This document shows positions 44,560-57,500 of a stretch of 64,000 nt of DNA, piece after piece. Numbering within the stretch: position 1 is the stretch's first letter; each line of letters starts with the position of its first letter. This DNA comes from Panopea generosa (lineage: Eukaryota > Mollusca > Bivalvia > Adapedonta > Hiatellidae): positions 19,135,406 through 19,199,405 of the forward strand of contig CM055908.1 of assembly GCA_029582155.1 (NCBI GenBank). Direction: 5' to 3'. Below the pieces are notes generated by a model. It was not told where the DNA came from. It saw only the letters and a program-made list of their open reading frames with translations, and did not search any database. The position numbers and the translations under genes are program-made.

Positions 44560-47545
44560 ATATTGGTCTGAAGAACATAATGAAATAGGCGAAGCGCAAT
44601 CAGGATATCGTAAACGTTGCAGTACAACAGATAATTTATCTACATTAATGGCCATGTCAAAAATATCTTAACAAAAGAGATCGTAGATTTTATTGTATTT
44701 TCGTTGATTTTTCTAAGGTATTTTATACCTTAAACCACTTTGAACTTATGCAATGTTTGATACGAAAAGGAATTGGAGGAAAATTTCTCAAACTTCTTGT
44801 TGCTATGTATAAAAACGTATGTACATGTGTCAGGGTTGATGATGTAAATATACTTAAATATTTATTTAACACAGGTACACGGCAAGGGTGTAGACTCAGC
44901 ACAATTTTATTCTCATTATTTATTAATGATCTTATTGATGAACTAAAAGGAGCCGATATCAGAGGAATACAAATATCAGAAACTGAAGATGTCGCTGCAG
45001 TGATGTACGCAGATGATTTGGCAAAAGTTAGTGATACTGTTATAGGCTTGCAGTCACAGATTGATATCATTTCTTCATTTTGCACTAGAACTGGAATGAA
45101 AAATCAATGTACAAAAGACAAAAATAGTTGTTTTTAGAAATGGCGGAACACTAAGACAAAATGAACAAGAGGCCCAAGAGGGCCTGAGGACGCTCAACTT
45201 ACTCATAGTGGCCATAGCACTTTTTGAAACTCTACTATGCAACAGAAACATCGGGGTTGGGTCATTTTTAACTCCAAGGACACCATTTGAACAAATCTAA
45301 CAAAACTATAGTTGGTCATCATTACCACATAAACATTTTGAAAATCTGTTGGACCGTTCATGAGAAGAAGATTTTTTAAGTTTTGGACTATTTCTAGTAA
45401 CGGTGGCCATCTTGAATTTTAGATAAAAAAAAATCTTTTGTATAGTCTCCTATGCAATAGAAACATCCATGTGAAGTTTCAGTTTAATTGGCCTAGTGGT
45501 TTCAGAATAAATAAAAAAAAGAGAAATTTCTGTTTTCCCACAGTATCCCTATGTAAAATTCTAAGTCCCCTTACAGGGCCCCTATATATTTTAGCCCCTA
45601 AATTCTTATTTGCAATCAAACCCCTACACATAGGGATGATTTATATCAAATATGTACAAATCTGACATACCGGTTCTGAAGAAAATGATTTTACTTATTC
45701 CCAATTTGTACTCTTTTGGGGCCCCTCCTGACCCCTTAAGACAGTGGAACCCATTCATTTTTACAAATCTTAACCTCCTTCACCTAACAATGCTTTAGTG
45801 AAGATATAGGCAAAATCATTTCCATCAAAAAAAAGAATATATATATATATATATTATATTGACATGTGTCCCCTAATTGAACTCTCGGGGCAGGGTCATA
45901 TTTAACCCTAGGGACACCATTTGAACAAATCTAACAATAGTATAGTTGGTCATCATTACTACATAAACATTTTAAAAATCTGTTGGGCCCTTCATGAAAA
46001 GAAGATTTTTTAAATTTTGGACTATTTTTAGTAACGGCGGCCATCATAAATTTCAGATCGAAAAAAAAAATCTTCTGTATAGTCTCCTACGCAATAGAAA
46101 CAACCATGTGAAATTTCAGTTTAATTGGCGTAGTCGTTTCAGAGAAAGTGCTGCTAACAGACGACAGACGACAGATGACGGACGAGACAACTCGCCATCG
46201 CATAAGCACTTCTGGCCTTTGGCCAGTAGAGCTAAAAATGGTTTTATAATATGTTACTAGAAACAGTCACTATGTATATAAATATATAGGTTTATATATA
46301 ACTCCAAAATTGATATGGCCATATGCAAAAACATGTTTGGCGTCACAAGCTAAGAAAGCAATTATATAAAGGATTAAATTACAAAATAATGTTGGTTATT
46401 TTGAGAGGAAAGACTTATTTAAACTGATCGATACGATGGTTCAACCCATTTTACTTTATGCATCTGAAATATGGGGATATGAATATTAAAAACCAATTGA
46501 AAATTTACATGATCAATTTTGTAGAATTTTTTTAAAACTCATATATTTTATATGTTTGTTAGAGGAGAATGTGGTAGATACCCGCTGTGTATCGATTATC
46601 ACTGAAATTTTGTCAGATATTGATTTAAAGATGAATAGAACAAGATATCCATACCAATGTTATAAAAAAAATTAAAACAGTTGGATTAAGTTCGACATAT
46701 TACTTCAGACACCAAAATTAAAAATCTACTATTCAAATATGGGTTTGGGTATGCCTGGTTAAATAATGGCATTGGTGATGATAAATTGTTTATGTATACA
46801 TCTAAGTAAAATGTATAACTGTTTTAAACAGGAATGGTGTGGTGGTGTCGCTGAATCTGGAAAAGGTCGTTTTTATAGTTACACTATGCCTGAACTGAAA
46901 ACTGCAAAATACCTGTATTATAATTTGCCATTGAAGTTCCGAATTTGACTTTCAAGATTTAGATGTTCAGCTTATAATTTGATGATAGAAAATGGCAGAC
47001 ATAAAAATATTCCATATGAATACAGAATATGTCCATTTTGCAAGAAGCAAACCATTGAAGACGAGTATCATTTTATTATGATCTGCCCGTTTTATAGCAA
47101 CTTAAGACAGCAGTACATTTCTATACTTAATACACCTACATGTCAATTGTTTTATCGTGTATTTAATAGTATTGACGTAATAGTCTTAAAAGTATCAAAG
47201 TTTATATACTTTGCTCTCAAACTCAGAATAGACAGTATCAAACTGTTAAATGAACAAGGTTAAAATATATATATAATTTTCAGCAAAACAATTTGATAAG
47301 TATTAAAAAAAATATGTATATTTATATCAAAATCATTTTATAAAAGTTTCATAATGCTGCTGCATCACAATGGTTATATTGTACACTGAATGTTAACATG
47401 TTTACTTAAATCACACTGACGTGTTACTATTATTGTATATTTTGTTATATAATGCATTTTGTATGTTGCATTTGTTGAATATTTTGTATTATTGGCCAGA
47501 GGCCTACATTGCTAAATAAAGAATTGCCATTGTTATTTTCATTTC
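44560..47545 (+). mobile_element. Non-LTR retrotransposon relic, interrupted
   Basis: RT fragments run GEAQSGYRKRCSTTDNL, LIRKGIGGKFLKLLVAMYKN, TGTRQGCRLSTILFSLFIND and AAVMYADDLAKVSD (catalytic YADD). After an inserted repeat (45164-46234) come IWPYAK..C-like and DTMVQPILLYASEIWGY pieces in shifted frames, then a post-RT Cys/His region RICPFCKKQTIEDEYHFIMI with CPFYSNLRQQY (46979-47263). The end reads TTGGCCAGAGGCCTACATTG with AATAAAGAATTGCC. Many stops make it inactive. The 5' limit is uncertain (44400-44560). Confidence 0.85.
45164..46234 (+). repeat. CAAGAGGCCC-type repeat inserted in the LINE relic
   Basis: It starts AACAAGAGGCCCAAGAGGGC and ends TTTGGCCAGTAGAGCT, with AAAATG on both sides (45158-45163, 46235-46240) as a probable target duplication. 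Inside, a ~200-bp module (GGACACCATTTGAACAAATC, ATAGTTGGTCATCATTAC, GAAGAAGATTTTTTAA) occurs twice, near 45280 and 45920. The short open frames in it are not supported as genes. Confidence 0.8.
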
Positions 47546-47754
47546 GACCGCGTGTTTTTTAACGTGGGAGAAGCGAGGACATAGACCGCTTACCAAAGAC
47601 CGTCTGCTCATTTTTACAGTTTTTTGTGTTGATAATAATAAAGGAGAGCAAATGATTAAGTCATTCAGATAATGACAAACATATATGTAACGATGCTATC
47701 AGACAGGATGCCTGCAGAGTATAAGGAATAATGAACAGGGATCTATATTATAAT

Positions 47755-48045
47755 TTATTGATTGATTAATTAAACGTTACGTGTCATTTTACGACGTCAA
47801 GGGTTAACAGACGATCTGTTTACCTAACCATTATTTCCTGGGATCCTGAAAGGTTAACTCTTATTTAATCACACCCATCGCAAATAACTGATAACTTTCC
47901 CATATGAATCAGCGATTGGCAACTAATAATGAGACATATAAATGTATATATCAATCCTCACAGATAATGTGGCCGAGACGATATTCAAACTCACGACCTC
48001 TGTATTGATAGTCAGACGACTACCGACTTGGCTAATCGGGCACAG
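47755..48045 (-). mobile_element. Near full-length tRNA-headed SINE
   Basis: Minus strand: CCGATTAGCCAAGTCGGTAG (A box), GTCGTGAGTTTGAATATCG (B box), a central AATCGCTGATTCATATGGGA, CAGTTATTTGC, then AGGATCCCAGGAAATAATGG, AGATCGTCTGTTAACCCTTG and an AATCAATCAATAAATT tail. It serves as reference copy for the fragments at 25985, 42480, 49775 and 62410. Confidence 0.85.
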
Positions 48046-48926
48046 CCAAATATAATAGGAATAAGATTCATTTCGTTGAGTAACTATTTAAGATTCAAGA
48101 AAAAAATGAATTGTGTCCGTATAATTACAATCCTGACTTCAAATATATTTACATGTAAATATATATATTAGCTCCAGGCACCAACAAATAAAATGGGTGG
48201 ATATTGAAATAAAATTTGTCCGTCACATTCTGAACCGACAGTGTGCAGATACACCAGTTTTCAAATTAACCCGGTTCAAATGAAACTTGGTGTACAGCAG
48301 AAAAATGGTCTGAACCTGCAATATTGGCATTCCAATGCAATAATTAGTTTAATGAGTTATGGCCCTTTTTTCTTTACATTACACCAACAACAACTCCCAC
48401 AATTTTAAGTCGATTGAACTAAAAAATGTACTGTTTGTAATTATGATGAACATGTATATTCTTTATTTCCATTTCATCATAAAATATGAACATACAATTA
48501 AGTCAATGTAAATACGCATGAATTTAGTACATTATGCCATTCATAATAAAATTATAAGAGACTACATATTAAATCAAAAATCCTGGTACCAGACCATCAG
48601 CAAGATGGAAAACCTATTGAAAGCTTCCTGGTGAGCATGATTATAGACTTACTCCTGTAAAACTGCATTTTGTTTCACTGCCATTGATTTAAGGACATAA
48701 CCAGTCAATTTTATGTATAAAGTAAAACTTAAGAAAATATTGGTGAAACTGAAGTGAGATGTTTAAATATTGACTTAATGACAAAATTTAAACATTTCAA
48801 AATAATACAAAAACTGTCCATCTGTATTTAATTTGCTCAGGCTATCAGAGCACTGTGAGTTGCTTGCATTGAACGAGATTTGAACATTAACATGCAGTCG
48901 TCTTCTTCCTCAAAATATAACACTCC
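48046..48926. other. Intergenic sequence, no gene seen
   Basis: A block near 48240-48420 (GGTTCAAATGAAACTTGGTG, TTATGGCCCTTTTTTCTTTA) looks like a dispersed repeat fragment, but no partner occurs in this window. Confidence 0.45.
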
Positions 48927-49142
48927 TTAACCCTTGACTTCATATAGGCGCCTATGGACACCCCTAATATAGACGCCTCTGGACACCTAATATAGAAGGC
49001 TTTGAATTATTGGGTGAATTATGTTTATATTAACTGACAAGAGTGGAAAACAGTGCAGGAAGTGTTCACTCTTCCTGCACTGTTTTCAAAGGCCTTCTGT
49101 GATTGGTGCGGGAAAAGACGCCTATATGAAGTAAAGGGTTAA
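48927..49142. mobile_element. TTAA-flanked MITE (piggyBac-type ends)
   Basis: The ends are TTAACCCTTGACTTCATATA with GGCG and the complementary CGCCTATATGAAGTAAAGGG with TTAA. TTAA target sites and CCCTT termini are typical of piggyBac-derived MITEs. A central hairpin (AACAGTGCAGGAAGTGTTCA opposite CTTCCTGCACTGTT) is perfect over about 15 bp. Confidence 0.8.
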
Positions 49143-49770
49143 CACGTTTGTCTAGATACTACTCTTCTAAACAATAGATTTAAAAAAAAAATTACAAGTT
49201 AACTCACACTAGTTTTGAAATCACAACACATGGTCCTATAGGGGGATCAAACACTTGACCATTAACTATTGGGTCCAATTCTCTATCACTTTACCTGTAC
49301 AGTTAATGTATAAGTAAGCATACAAACGAAAATACACAACACGACCATACTACAGCAATTGTGACAATTCAAGAGCAATCACTCAGTACTATTTATCGAA
49401 TTTGTTCAGCAAGAAATGGTATGCTATGGTTTTGTTATACAACTAGTTAGTAAGTTTGATTCAGATTATATGAAAGATCAAATTGCCATTATGTTCACAA
49501 CAAACACAGCTCACCATAAACTAGCTCAACAGTTCATTTCCCCATGCGATTTATTAAACCTATAACTACTATAGTTAGTGGAAACAAAAACACTTTTGGT
49601 TTGCCATCTCAATTTAACATTTTTAATCTATTTCTCAATTTATTTGTATTTTTTTACAACATTTACTCAATTTATCTTTATCTTCACATCCTTTACTATT
49701 ACGTGCATAACATGACCTATCTGTACATGATGACCTGCCATAAAACACATTTCCTCAATTAATTCACAAT
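49143..49770. other. Intergenic AT-rich sequence, no gene seen
   Basis: The open frame at 49544-49762 is of low complexity and has no splice or promoter support. Confidence 0.5.
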
Positions 49771-49774
49771 CAGC

Positions 49775-50275
49775 CAGACCTGGTTACCTCTGAAAGTCGG
49801 TAGCGTGTCTATCAATCCTGGGGGTATGAGTTTGAATCACTACCAGTCACTATGATGATTGATGGGACATTTCATCTCATTGTCATTCATCTCTCGTCGC
49901 TGATTCGAGTTGGAAAGTAATCAGTTATTTGCATATGTCTGTGCTGGAGGACTGATTAACCCTTTACTCCATAGATACGCGTTTTCCCACACCAATCACA
50001 GAAGGCCTTTGAAAACAGTGCAGGAAGAGTTCAGATTGCTCGTAACAAGCAATCTGAACACTTCCTGCACTGTTTTCCACTCTGTCAGTTAGTATAAACA
50101 TAATTCACCCATTGCTGATATGTGGTGAATTAATGTTTTCAATTTGGAGGAGTCCAAGAAAATGCTTATGGAGCAAAGGGTGAACCGTCCAGGGTCACAG
50201 GAATCAGGGATTTGGTTAACTATTTGTCTGTTAGCCCTCAATGGAATTAAACATTCAAACAAACAAATTCTCAAT
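49775..50275 (+). mobile_element. SINE split by a MITE
   Basis: A tRNA-like head (AAGTCGGTAGCGTGTCTATC, then ATGAGTTTGAATCAC) and SINE core (CATTCATCTCTCGTCGCTGA, AATCAGTTATTTGCATATG) run to 49955; the SINE resumes at about 50185 (CCGTCCAGGGTCACAGGAAT, TTTGTCTGTTAGCCCTCAAT) and ends in a CAAACAAAC tail. Confidence 0.8.
49956..50184. mobile_element. Nested TTAA-flanked MITE inside a SINE
   Basis: It begins TTAACCCTTTACTCCATAGA and ends GGAGCAAAGGGTGAA, a mutated form of the AAAGGGTTAA end. It shares AAACAGTGCAGGAAG hairpin arms and AAACATAATTCACCCATT with the copy at 48927-49142. The hairpin here is longer: CAGATTGCTCG opposite CAAGCAATCTG extends the stem. Confidence 0.8.
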
Positions 50276-51525
50276 GTAACCAATCAAAACAAAGCTCACT
50301 TTGGGCAATCAGCAATCACACAGAATGTGCACATGGTAATACAGAAAGGTTACAGCGACTTTTATATTTAAAACAAAGGCATTTTTTTAAAGAAATTCTT
50401 TATTATATGCAATGATATGACAATTATGTGAAATGATAGAATAAAACATGAAAAACAGTGGAAGTGTACAGTGGACATTTGACCTTAAACTCAAATAGTT
50501 ATCAAACGATACACTTTTCACATTAATCTTTTATACAGAACTACTTCCAAACTGAACAATTAAAATTAGTGCTTACTTCCTTCTGTTTTTCCCCCTGAAG
50601 AGACTGTGGCGAACATTAAAATAAATTTTGTATGCTCTCACTCCTTGTACAACTTTTCGACATTGAGTAGACAGGTAAATAAATAAAAAAAACTTGATAT
50701 CAGAAATATTTATCATACAAAAATATACAACAAAAGTCATACACATACATGTAATTGACAGATGAAATATAAAAAAAAAAATCTACAAAATCTGAGAAAC
50801 AAAAACATTTTGAGTATGATGCTTGTGGGGAGACAACAAACAAACCATATTTTAATTTTGGCCTGAAAATAACATTTCCATCTGAAGTCAAAGATACAAC
50901 TGAAAATTTGAAATCTCTTTTCCCAACATATCTAAAATGAACATTATAAAATACCTGTACATCATTGGGAATTTGGTATGTCAAACCACGGCTTACAAAC
51001 ATTTCATCACAACACAAACAAACACCAACTACATTACATCTGTTAACACTTGCCCCCTTAATTGTGATTTAAGTAGGGTCTCCATTCAATGGATAAGTTG
51101 GCTTCACTATGTTGAACAAGAGTTTTTATGATTTGATTAATTTTTTTCAATCTGAATACAAAATGGTTAACTTCAAGCATTTCACTGGATCTATTGCAGA
51201 ACAGATGACCAGTAATCTCTAGCCTCCACGCCATCTGCATCTTTTACACTCTTTCTGCATCTACTTAAAACATAAAACTAATCTGTATCACTTTTCCACT
51301 TTTTCGAATGACTGGGTATCTTTTGAGTAATTTTCTAAATGCCATTGCCTGAAATCAGTTTAAAACACATCTACTTTGCATAAAATTGTCCCCCATCTAT
51401 AAAGGCCAAATCTGTAACATTCTTGCTCTAATTTTAAAACATAAAACTGTTTCTGTTTCATGATGTTGGTAATCCTGAACTTGTAAGCCTGCGCCAGGTG
51501 GCCAGTTGGAGATTGTGAAGTTTGA
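50276..51525 (-). other. SNRNP27 3' flank or 3' UTR
   Basis: This AT-rich stretch lies between the SNRNP27 stop and the AATAAA at 50399-50404. No other gene is seen; the open frames at 50700-51017 and 50937-51131 overlap on opposite strands and have no domain signature. Confidence 0.45.
50399..50404 (-). terminator. Candidate SNRNP27 poly(A) signal
   Basis: AATAAA on the minus strand, about 1.1 kb below the SNRNP27 stop, is the first canonical hexamer I found there. Between lies a SINE-free AT-rich stretch with no gene that could be 3' UTR. A closer variant signal is equally possible. Confidence 0.3.
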
Positions 51526-51580
51526 TTAAGCTATAAAGTCCAGCGGTCGATTGAATCCTCCTTTTCTGTTCATGTATTGT
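51526..51580 (-). CDS. SNRNP27: SNRNP27 exon 7 and stop
   Basis: Acceptor TTTTCAG|ACAATA leads into [17 protein letters not shown] and TAA at 51528-51526. This is the most conserved signature of SNRNP27 and fixes the C-terminus. Confidence 0.97.
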
Positions 51581-54500
51581 CTGAAAATATAAAACAAGGT
51601 TAACATCAGTGAATAAATACACTTTAAAGGAAGTGTATCAGGATTAAACGCTATAAATGTCTTAAAAAATAAAATAATTATCAAAATGTACAAAAAAAAC
51701 ATCTCATTATCATTATATTCAGTTTCTCTCTAATTCCTTGGTCAAATCCACCAAAACGTGACAAAATTGATATTTAAATTGGAGTGATAAACGTGAAACG
51801 AAATACCTATTCTAAAAATAGACATCACATAAAAACTGTTTGATGACCTTCGAATAGTTGTTCTGACTCTTTCTAAGATGAAATAAATTTTACTACATGT
51901 TAACCTATGTAACGGATCAAATTGAAATTAAAATGAAATCAAGTTACTTATTTAATATCTCACAAAATTTGTTGTCATTTTAAGCATGAAATCTATTTTA
52001 GTCTTACCTAGGCACGTAGCCCAGGTTAGGAAAGCCCTTTTCAACATATTAAATGTATTTTTGCTTGTTTAAATAGATATATTTTTGGCAATACAGGGCC
52101 AGTGAGTGTAATGAGGAATGATTTATTGAAAAAAAATATTTTCAGCAAATTCTAAAATTTTGAAAAATCCTGATATATTCTCTTTAAATAGTAACATAGG
52201 GAATTCTGGGTATTTAATATGCGAAGTAAAATCACAAAATTTAGCTATTGGATATTTATTGACTAAACACTTTTTTACTTGAAAATGTGTATAAAAATAT
52301 TTTTTACTTTTTGACTTATTTTCTAATGGTGCTCAACACAGCCATGTCATGTTATATATGGGATTTTTCCAGTTTTTTATTTGATGGAAAAAGACTTCAG
52401 AATTAATCAGAGTAGAACCATTGGCTTTTTGCAAGTAATTGGCAAAATCCTCAGCAGTGAGAGTAAGTGCTAATTAGATGTCAGTACCTCAAATCACTGA
52501 GCCCAGGTAAATCTGATATTATTTAAGACATTTATTTTGGGTACAATGTTAGTAATGACTAGTTTGATTGTTCAGCTGTTACTTATGGATTTAAACTCAT
52601 AAATGTTTTTATCAAAATAAACCTCCATCACAATAAAAGTCAATTAACAATTTAGTAACAGCTTTTTCAACTTAAAGCACTTCATATAATATTCCCTAAT
52701 TTGCTTTTTAACTCCTTTTTAATTTTGTAACAGCTATGTAGGCTATTAACTAGTTGAACAGTATTTCTGGAGTTTGAAAACAGTACTTTCCTTGTTTCCT
52801 TCGTGTACTCACCTATATCTTCTCTTTTTACAGATATTGGCGGCATAGTGGTCATTGCCTACAACTTGTTTATCCTGAAACAACAATAACTTTAGTTATT
52901 AAAAATTTAAAATATTAAATGATGTCTCATGTTTTAGAGTATTCCAAATGACATGCAGTTATCTTTTTTGTTAAGTAGAATCTTAGCAGGACCAAAACAA
53001 AACTAGGTATTTGACTTTGACCTGTATGTTTTGGTAACTTTTATAATATATTTTTATATATCATTTTATTTTCATTAACTTGTCTATCAGACCATTACAA
53101 AAATCAAAATCAGTTTAACACCCTTATCGACAATGCACTTAAACCTCATCCCTGTTACAGTTAATACAGTGTGTGTCCACCTTTGGCATTTACACATGTA
53201 ACATGTGTACTGCCGATTAATGTGTTAAACTGATTTTGATAGTGGTGTTACGAAAGTGTGTATAAAACCATTATTTATGTGCCAAGTTAGAATTTTGTGA
53301 GTCAATGAAATGTTTTTGATATTACTTTTTAATAAAGATAATATGCTTTTTTTTCTCCAGTAATTTAAGTTTTTTTCAATTATGGTTTCTTTTTTGTAAT
53401 GTCATACTGAACCCTTCTTATTCCCTTTATATGTAAACAGTGTTTTGTGCCAAAGATAAAATTGTTTTATATCAAAGATCTTCTGTAAATTGCATGGCTA
53501 CATAGAACTGTTGCCAGGAAATAAAGCCTGAAACGTATCAAAGTTCAAGAATGCAGTATCTGAAGTTCCTGTCTGCAGATGGCCTCCATTAACATTAAAA
53601 TAAGAAAACAATCTGAAGTTGTATAACATCAGAATCATTAATTTTAATGATACCCCACCCAGTTACATTATACTGACACTGAGCCGACAAGACCTAGAAC
53701 TTTCCTCTAAATGCTGAGCAACAAGCGAGGAAGCTTCTAGTACCTTTTTTAAAGTCTTTGGTATGACCTTGTCGGGGATCGAACCCACGACATTTCACAT
53801 GCGAAGCGGACGCCCTACCACTAGAACACACTGCGGTCTTTTAGTATATATACATGTAAAGAGGTTATTTGAAAGTTTTAAGGTTTCATTAATTTCTATT
53901 ATTATATAATCATAACATGCATGTTGTATCTGTAGGAAAGCAATATCACAAATTATCAATCTCATATCATACATCTGTCAGAATTGTAACTTAAATTTTG
54001 TTTCAAGGCATAAAATATTAAATAAAAGAGCCTGGTACTGTTAGCTGAGTCAGTAGAGTGTCTGATTATCAATCCATTGGGTTGCAAGTTAGTATCAACA
54101 CTGCACCAGTCTCGGTGATAATCAATATACAGCAATGCATCTCATTGGCATTTGTCTAGGAAATTTATCAGTTACTTTTAGAGATGGGAATGTTCGAGGA
54201 CTAGTTAATTTTCCAGTATCCAGAAAAGAGAAGTTAAACTGATATTCTTTAAGCTCTCGACAGCATAAAAACAATGCTAACAAAAATCTAAAAAGCCTTA
54301 TCCTGTAAGTTAGATAGGTCTTAACTGTGATACCATCAGCAAACAACAAGGTACAACCATATCGGTCTGCCCGTATAGGTCAGTTACAATCTAATCATAG
54401 TGTACATTACATTTACTTCGGGTCACTAAATTACTAGTAAAACACCTTCTTTATGTTAACACCCTGGTCTGGAGCATGTTACGGAAAAACACTAGTAATG

Positions 54501-57500
54501 CATTAACAGTATGTAAACGTACCTTGGTTGTATCAAATCCTTTAAAGCCCATAATCCTCATCATATCCTGTTCCTCGGCAGGCATCTTTTGTAAGTCTTC
54601 CTCTGCAAAGGACGTACATCATACAGATAATATATAAGATATATAGATATCTAAAAATATTTTTGGGGAAGAATCTTTTAAACAACAAAAAAAATAACAA
54701 AATGAGCATAAAATCTTTTGAGCATAGTTATTTGATTTCATAATTTACATATATTGGCATCTCACTTCATAACCAATGCATATTATCCCTAAAACTTCCG
54801 TATTAAAGTCGAATGTGTACATATTTGACTAGCGGAGAAGTGAAACCAAATCTAATTACCTTAAGTATTATGAGTTGGTGTACTTAACTGAAAAATAATC
54901 TCCACATGAGAAGAAAGTACAGCCAAACCTGTGTAAGCAGCCACCTTTATTAAGTAGTCACCTGTCTTAAGTGACCATATTTTCTATTTCCCATTTCTAT
55001 GATTTCAGAGTAAACTAACCTGTATTAAGCAACAACCTGTCTTTCAAGACCACTTTTGCTCCTTCCCTTTACTGGTTGCTTATGACAGGTTTGACTGTAC
55101 ATGAATTTCAGTAAAACCATTTTCTGCAAGAAAATTAAACTGACAAACTTTCCTGCAAAGTGTTTGGAACAAAAGCCAAGCTTGAAATCCAAACCTCAGT
55201 AGTAAAGTGAAAGCAGTCTTTAGACCAAAGGGTCACAAAGGACCCTTATCTTAAGTAGCAAGTATGATGCCATTAGTCACTGCCTCCAAATAAAAATAAC
55301 ACAGAGAGAACTTATCTAGGAGTGACTGAATAGGCAACTGCAGTATACTTATGACAATGTCAGCAAGTAGATATTTTATATGTAAAAACTAACACTCATC
55401 TCATAATTTAAATCGAACCAGGGTGGTAGTGTAGTGGATAGTGTTGGCGAGAGGTTGCGGGTTTATTCCCCAACTCAGCCCTACATCTCTTAGAAGTCAA
55501 ACATCACTCAGTACTTGTTCTATCCAGGAAGTTAACTCATGAGTGTTCATATAAGCTTTGAGTTTTCTTCATAATCGAACTAAAATAAATTACTATAATC
55601 TAAATCCCATTGCAACATTGAAAAGTGTTGTTTCAAACCATAAAGTGTAAACATTGGCCAATCGTTACACAATAAAATTAACATATATACCTGATACTGG
55701 TGCTCTATTTGCATTTTCAAACATGAGGACTTCATCATCACTGCTGTCTTCTTTAGAATGTCCTCGTCCTCCACCGAATGATCGGCCGCCACCTCCATGA
55801 CTGTGTCTGCCCCTGGAATTTCATATTTTACTAAGGTCAGAATGAATGGGGTTTTACAATGTTACAACACAAGCAACGTCAAGTTCAACAGAAAGGAACA
55901 CTTGCAAAAAGAAAGAGCACATTGGTCAAGTGGTAGAACTTTGGACAAAGTATCTTGGATTTCACCCTCCACCAAGGCTTTGAATTGTGTCCTCAAGCAA
56001 GGCTTCATAATGGTTCTGCCCAGGAAGATTTCCAGCATTATTTGTCTATGTTATAGAAACTAGTTCACAACCAATGTAAAATAATTAAGCTTAAACATAA
56101 AGAAACAACATTAAATGAGAATGCAGAATGAACCTTGATGCCTGAAACTTGCATAGCTGCAATGTTTCAGCAAATTCTCTCATGAACGATCAATGTGTTG
56201 CTTTCAATGATATATAAAATATATCCAATAATATTCTTATTGCCATCATTTGCGCCAGAACCAAATGGATAGTTCAGGGTAAAATGTCTTAAGCAACCGT
56301 ATATATTGGTAGCTGCAATATATACGTATACTGACTATGAATTGATACTCAACTCATATTTGTACAAGTGTATATGATTGTCATTTATTTTTTAATCTCA
56401 AAATTTATTTTAAGTTTTCAATTCCAAGTTACCTAACATTACCCATGATCAACACAATATTGTTGATGTATGTGTACCATAACATATACCATGACATGAA
56501 GGAACTGCCATTGACAGCTCCACCAGAACCACAGAGTCACTATTTGACTTCTCATTATACTTTTGAAAATTGTTCCGATTCATCCTTAATTTGTAGCTTT
56601 TCGTTAAGATGAAATGTTGTAATCATGACTATATTTGCTACAGGATTTCTGTATGGCAGCAACAGTTCTCCATAGTCAAGTGGTCCAAGGTGCTATTGTC
56701 TAAATGACCACTTATGTCCTGGGTTCATGCCAAGCTCAGTCTAATAACTTTACAGAAGAAATTTGTGAGTAACTTGCTGAAGGACTTTGGTTCTACTTTG
56801 ATTCATTCATCCAATCTACTAGTAGAACTGAATAAATGCCATATATATGCTAACATTTCATGTAGGGGTTCTCCACAGGAAGGAATGCAAGTGCTGCGGT
56901 AAGAGCACTAAAGACCTTCAGCATGTTTTCAAGTGCTGGGTAAGGCACTCATTGAAATATATTTCACCAGTAAAACTTGTATTCATCAGTTAAAGTCAAC
57001 ATACTTAGTATGTTTCATAACGATAAAAGATATGCAAAGAAAAATAATGATTTGGAGGGGAGTAAGCTTTTGTAAAATTTTTGTTATTTAAAGAACTTAA
57101 CAGCTAGGGGAATACTATTTCTGATAGTCAAGCGCTGGGATTCCCCTGTGCTTTAATGGCCTGTGGAGAAGCTTGCATGCGTTGAAAGAAAATGGCAGTT
57201 ACACCACATGAACAGAAAATATTTTTTTAAGCATGCATTTATACATTATGATAACAAAAAAATGGACATACCTATCATCTCTGTCATGCCTCCTTTCTCT
57301 ATCCCTTGACCTAGATCTCCTTGGTGATCGTGACCTTTTACGACCTTTGTCTCGAGATCTTGACCTACGTCCTGAATGAAAATACAACTATACATATTTA
57401 CCATCGTAACCTAACAAAAGTGTCATTCATAGATTGGCAAACTTTGTTGACTAGGTTTTTAAAGATATCAAAAATGATGCATTGAATCACATAAGAACCA

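Noticed and set aside
44723-45085. 120-residue minus-strand open frame
   Set aside because: It is antisense to the reverse transcriptase fragment with YADD on the plus strand.
53755-53835. Possible tRNA-Ala gene
   Set aside because: Strong B box and Ala-like anticodon arm, but the 5' and 3' ends do not form an acceptor stem, and the sequence continues as a SINE.
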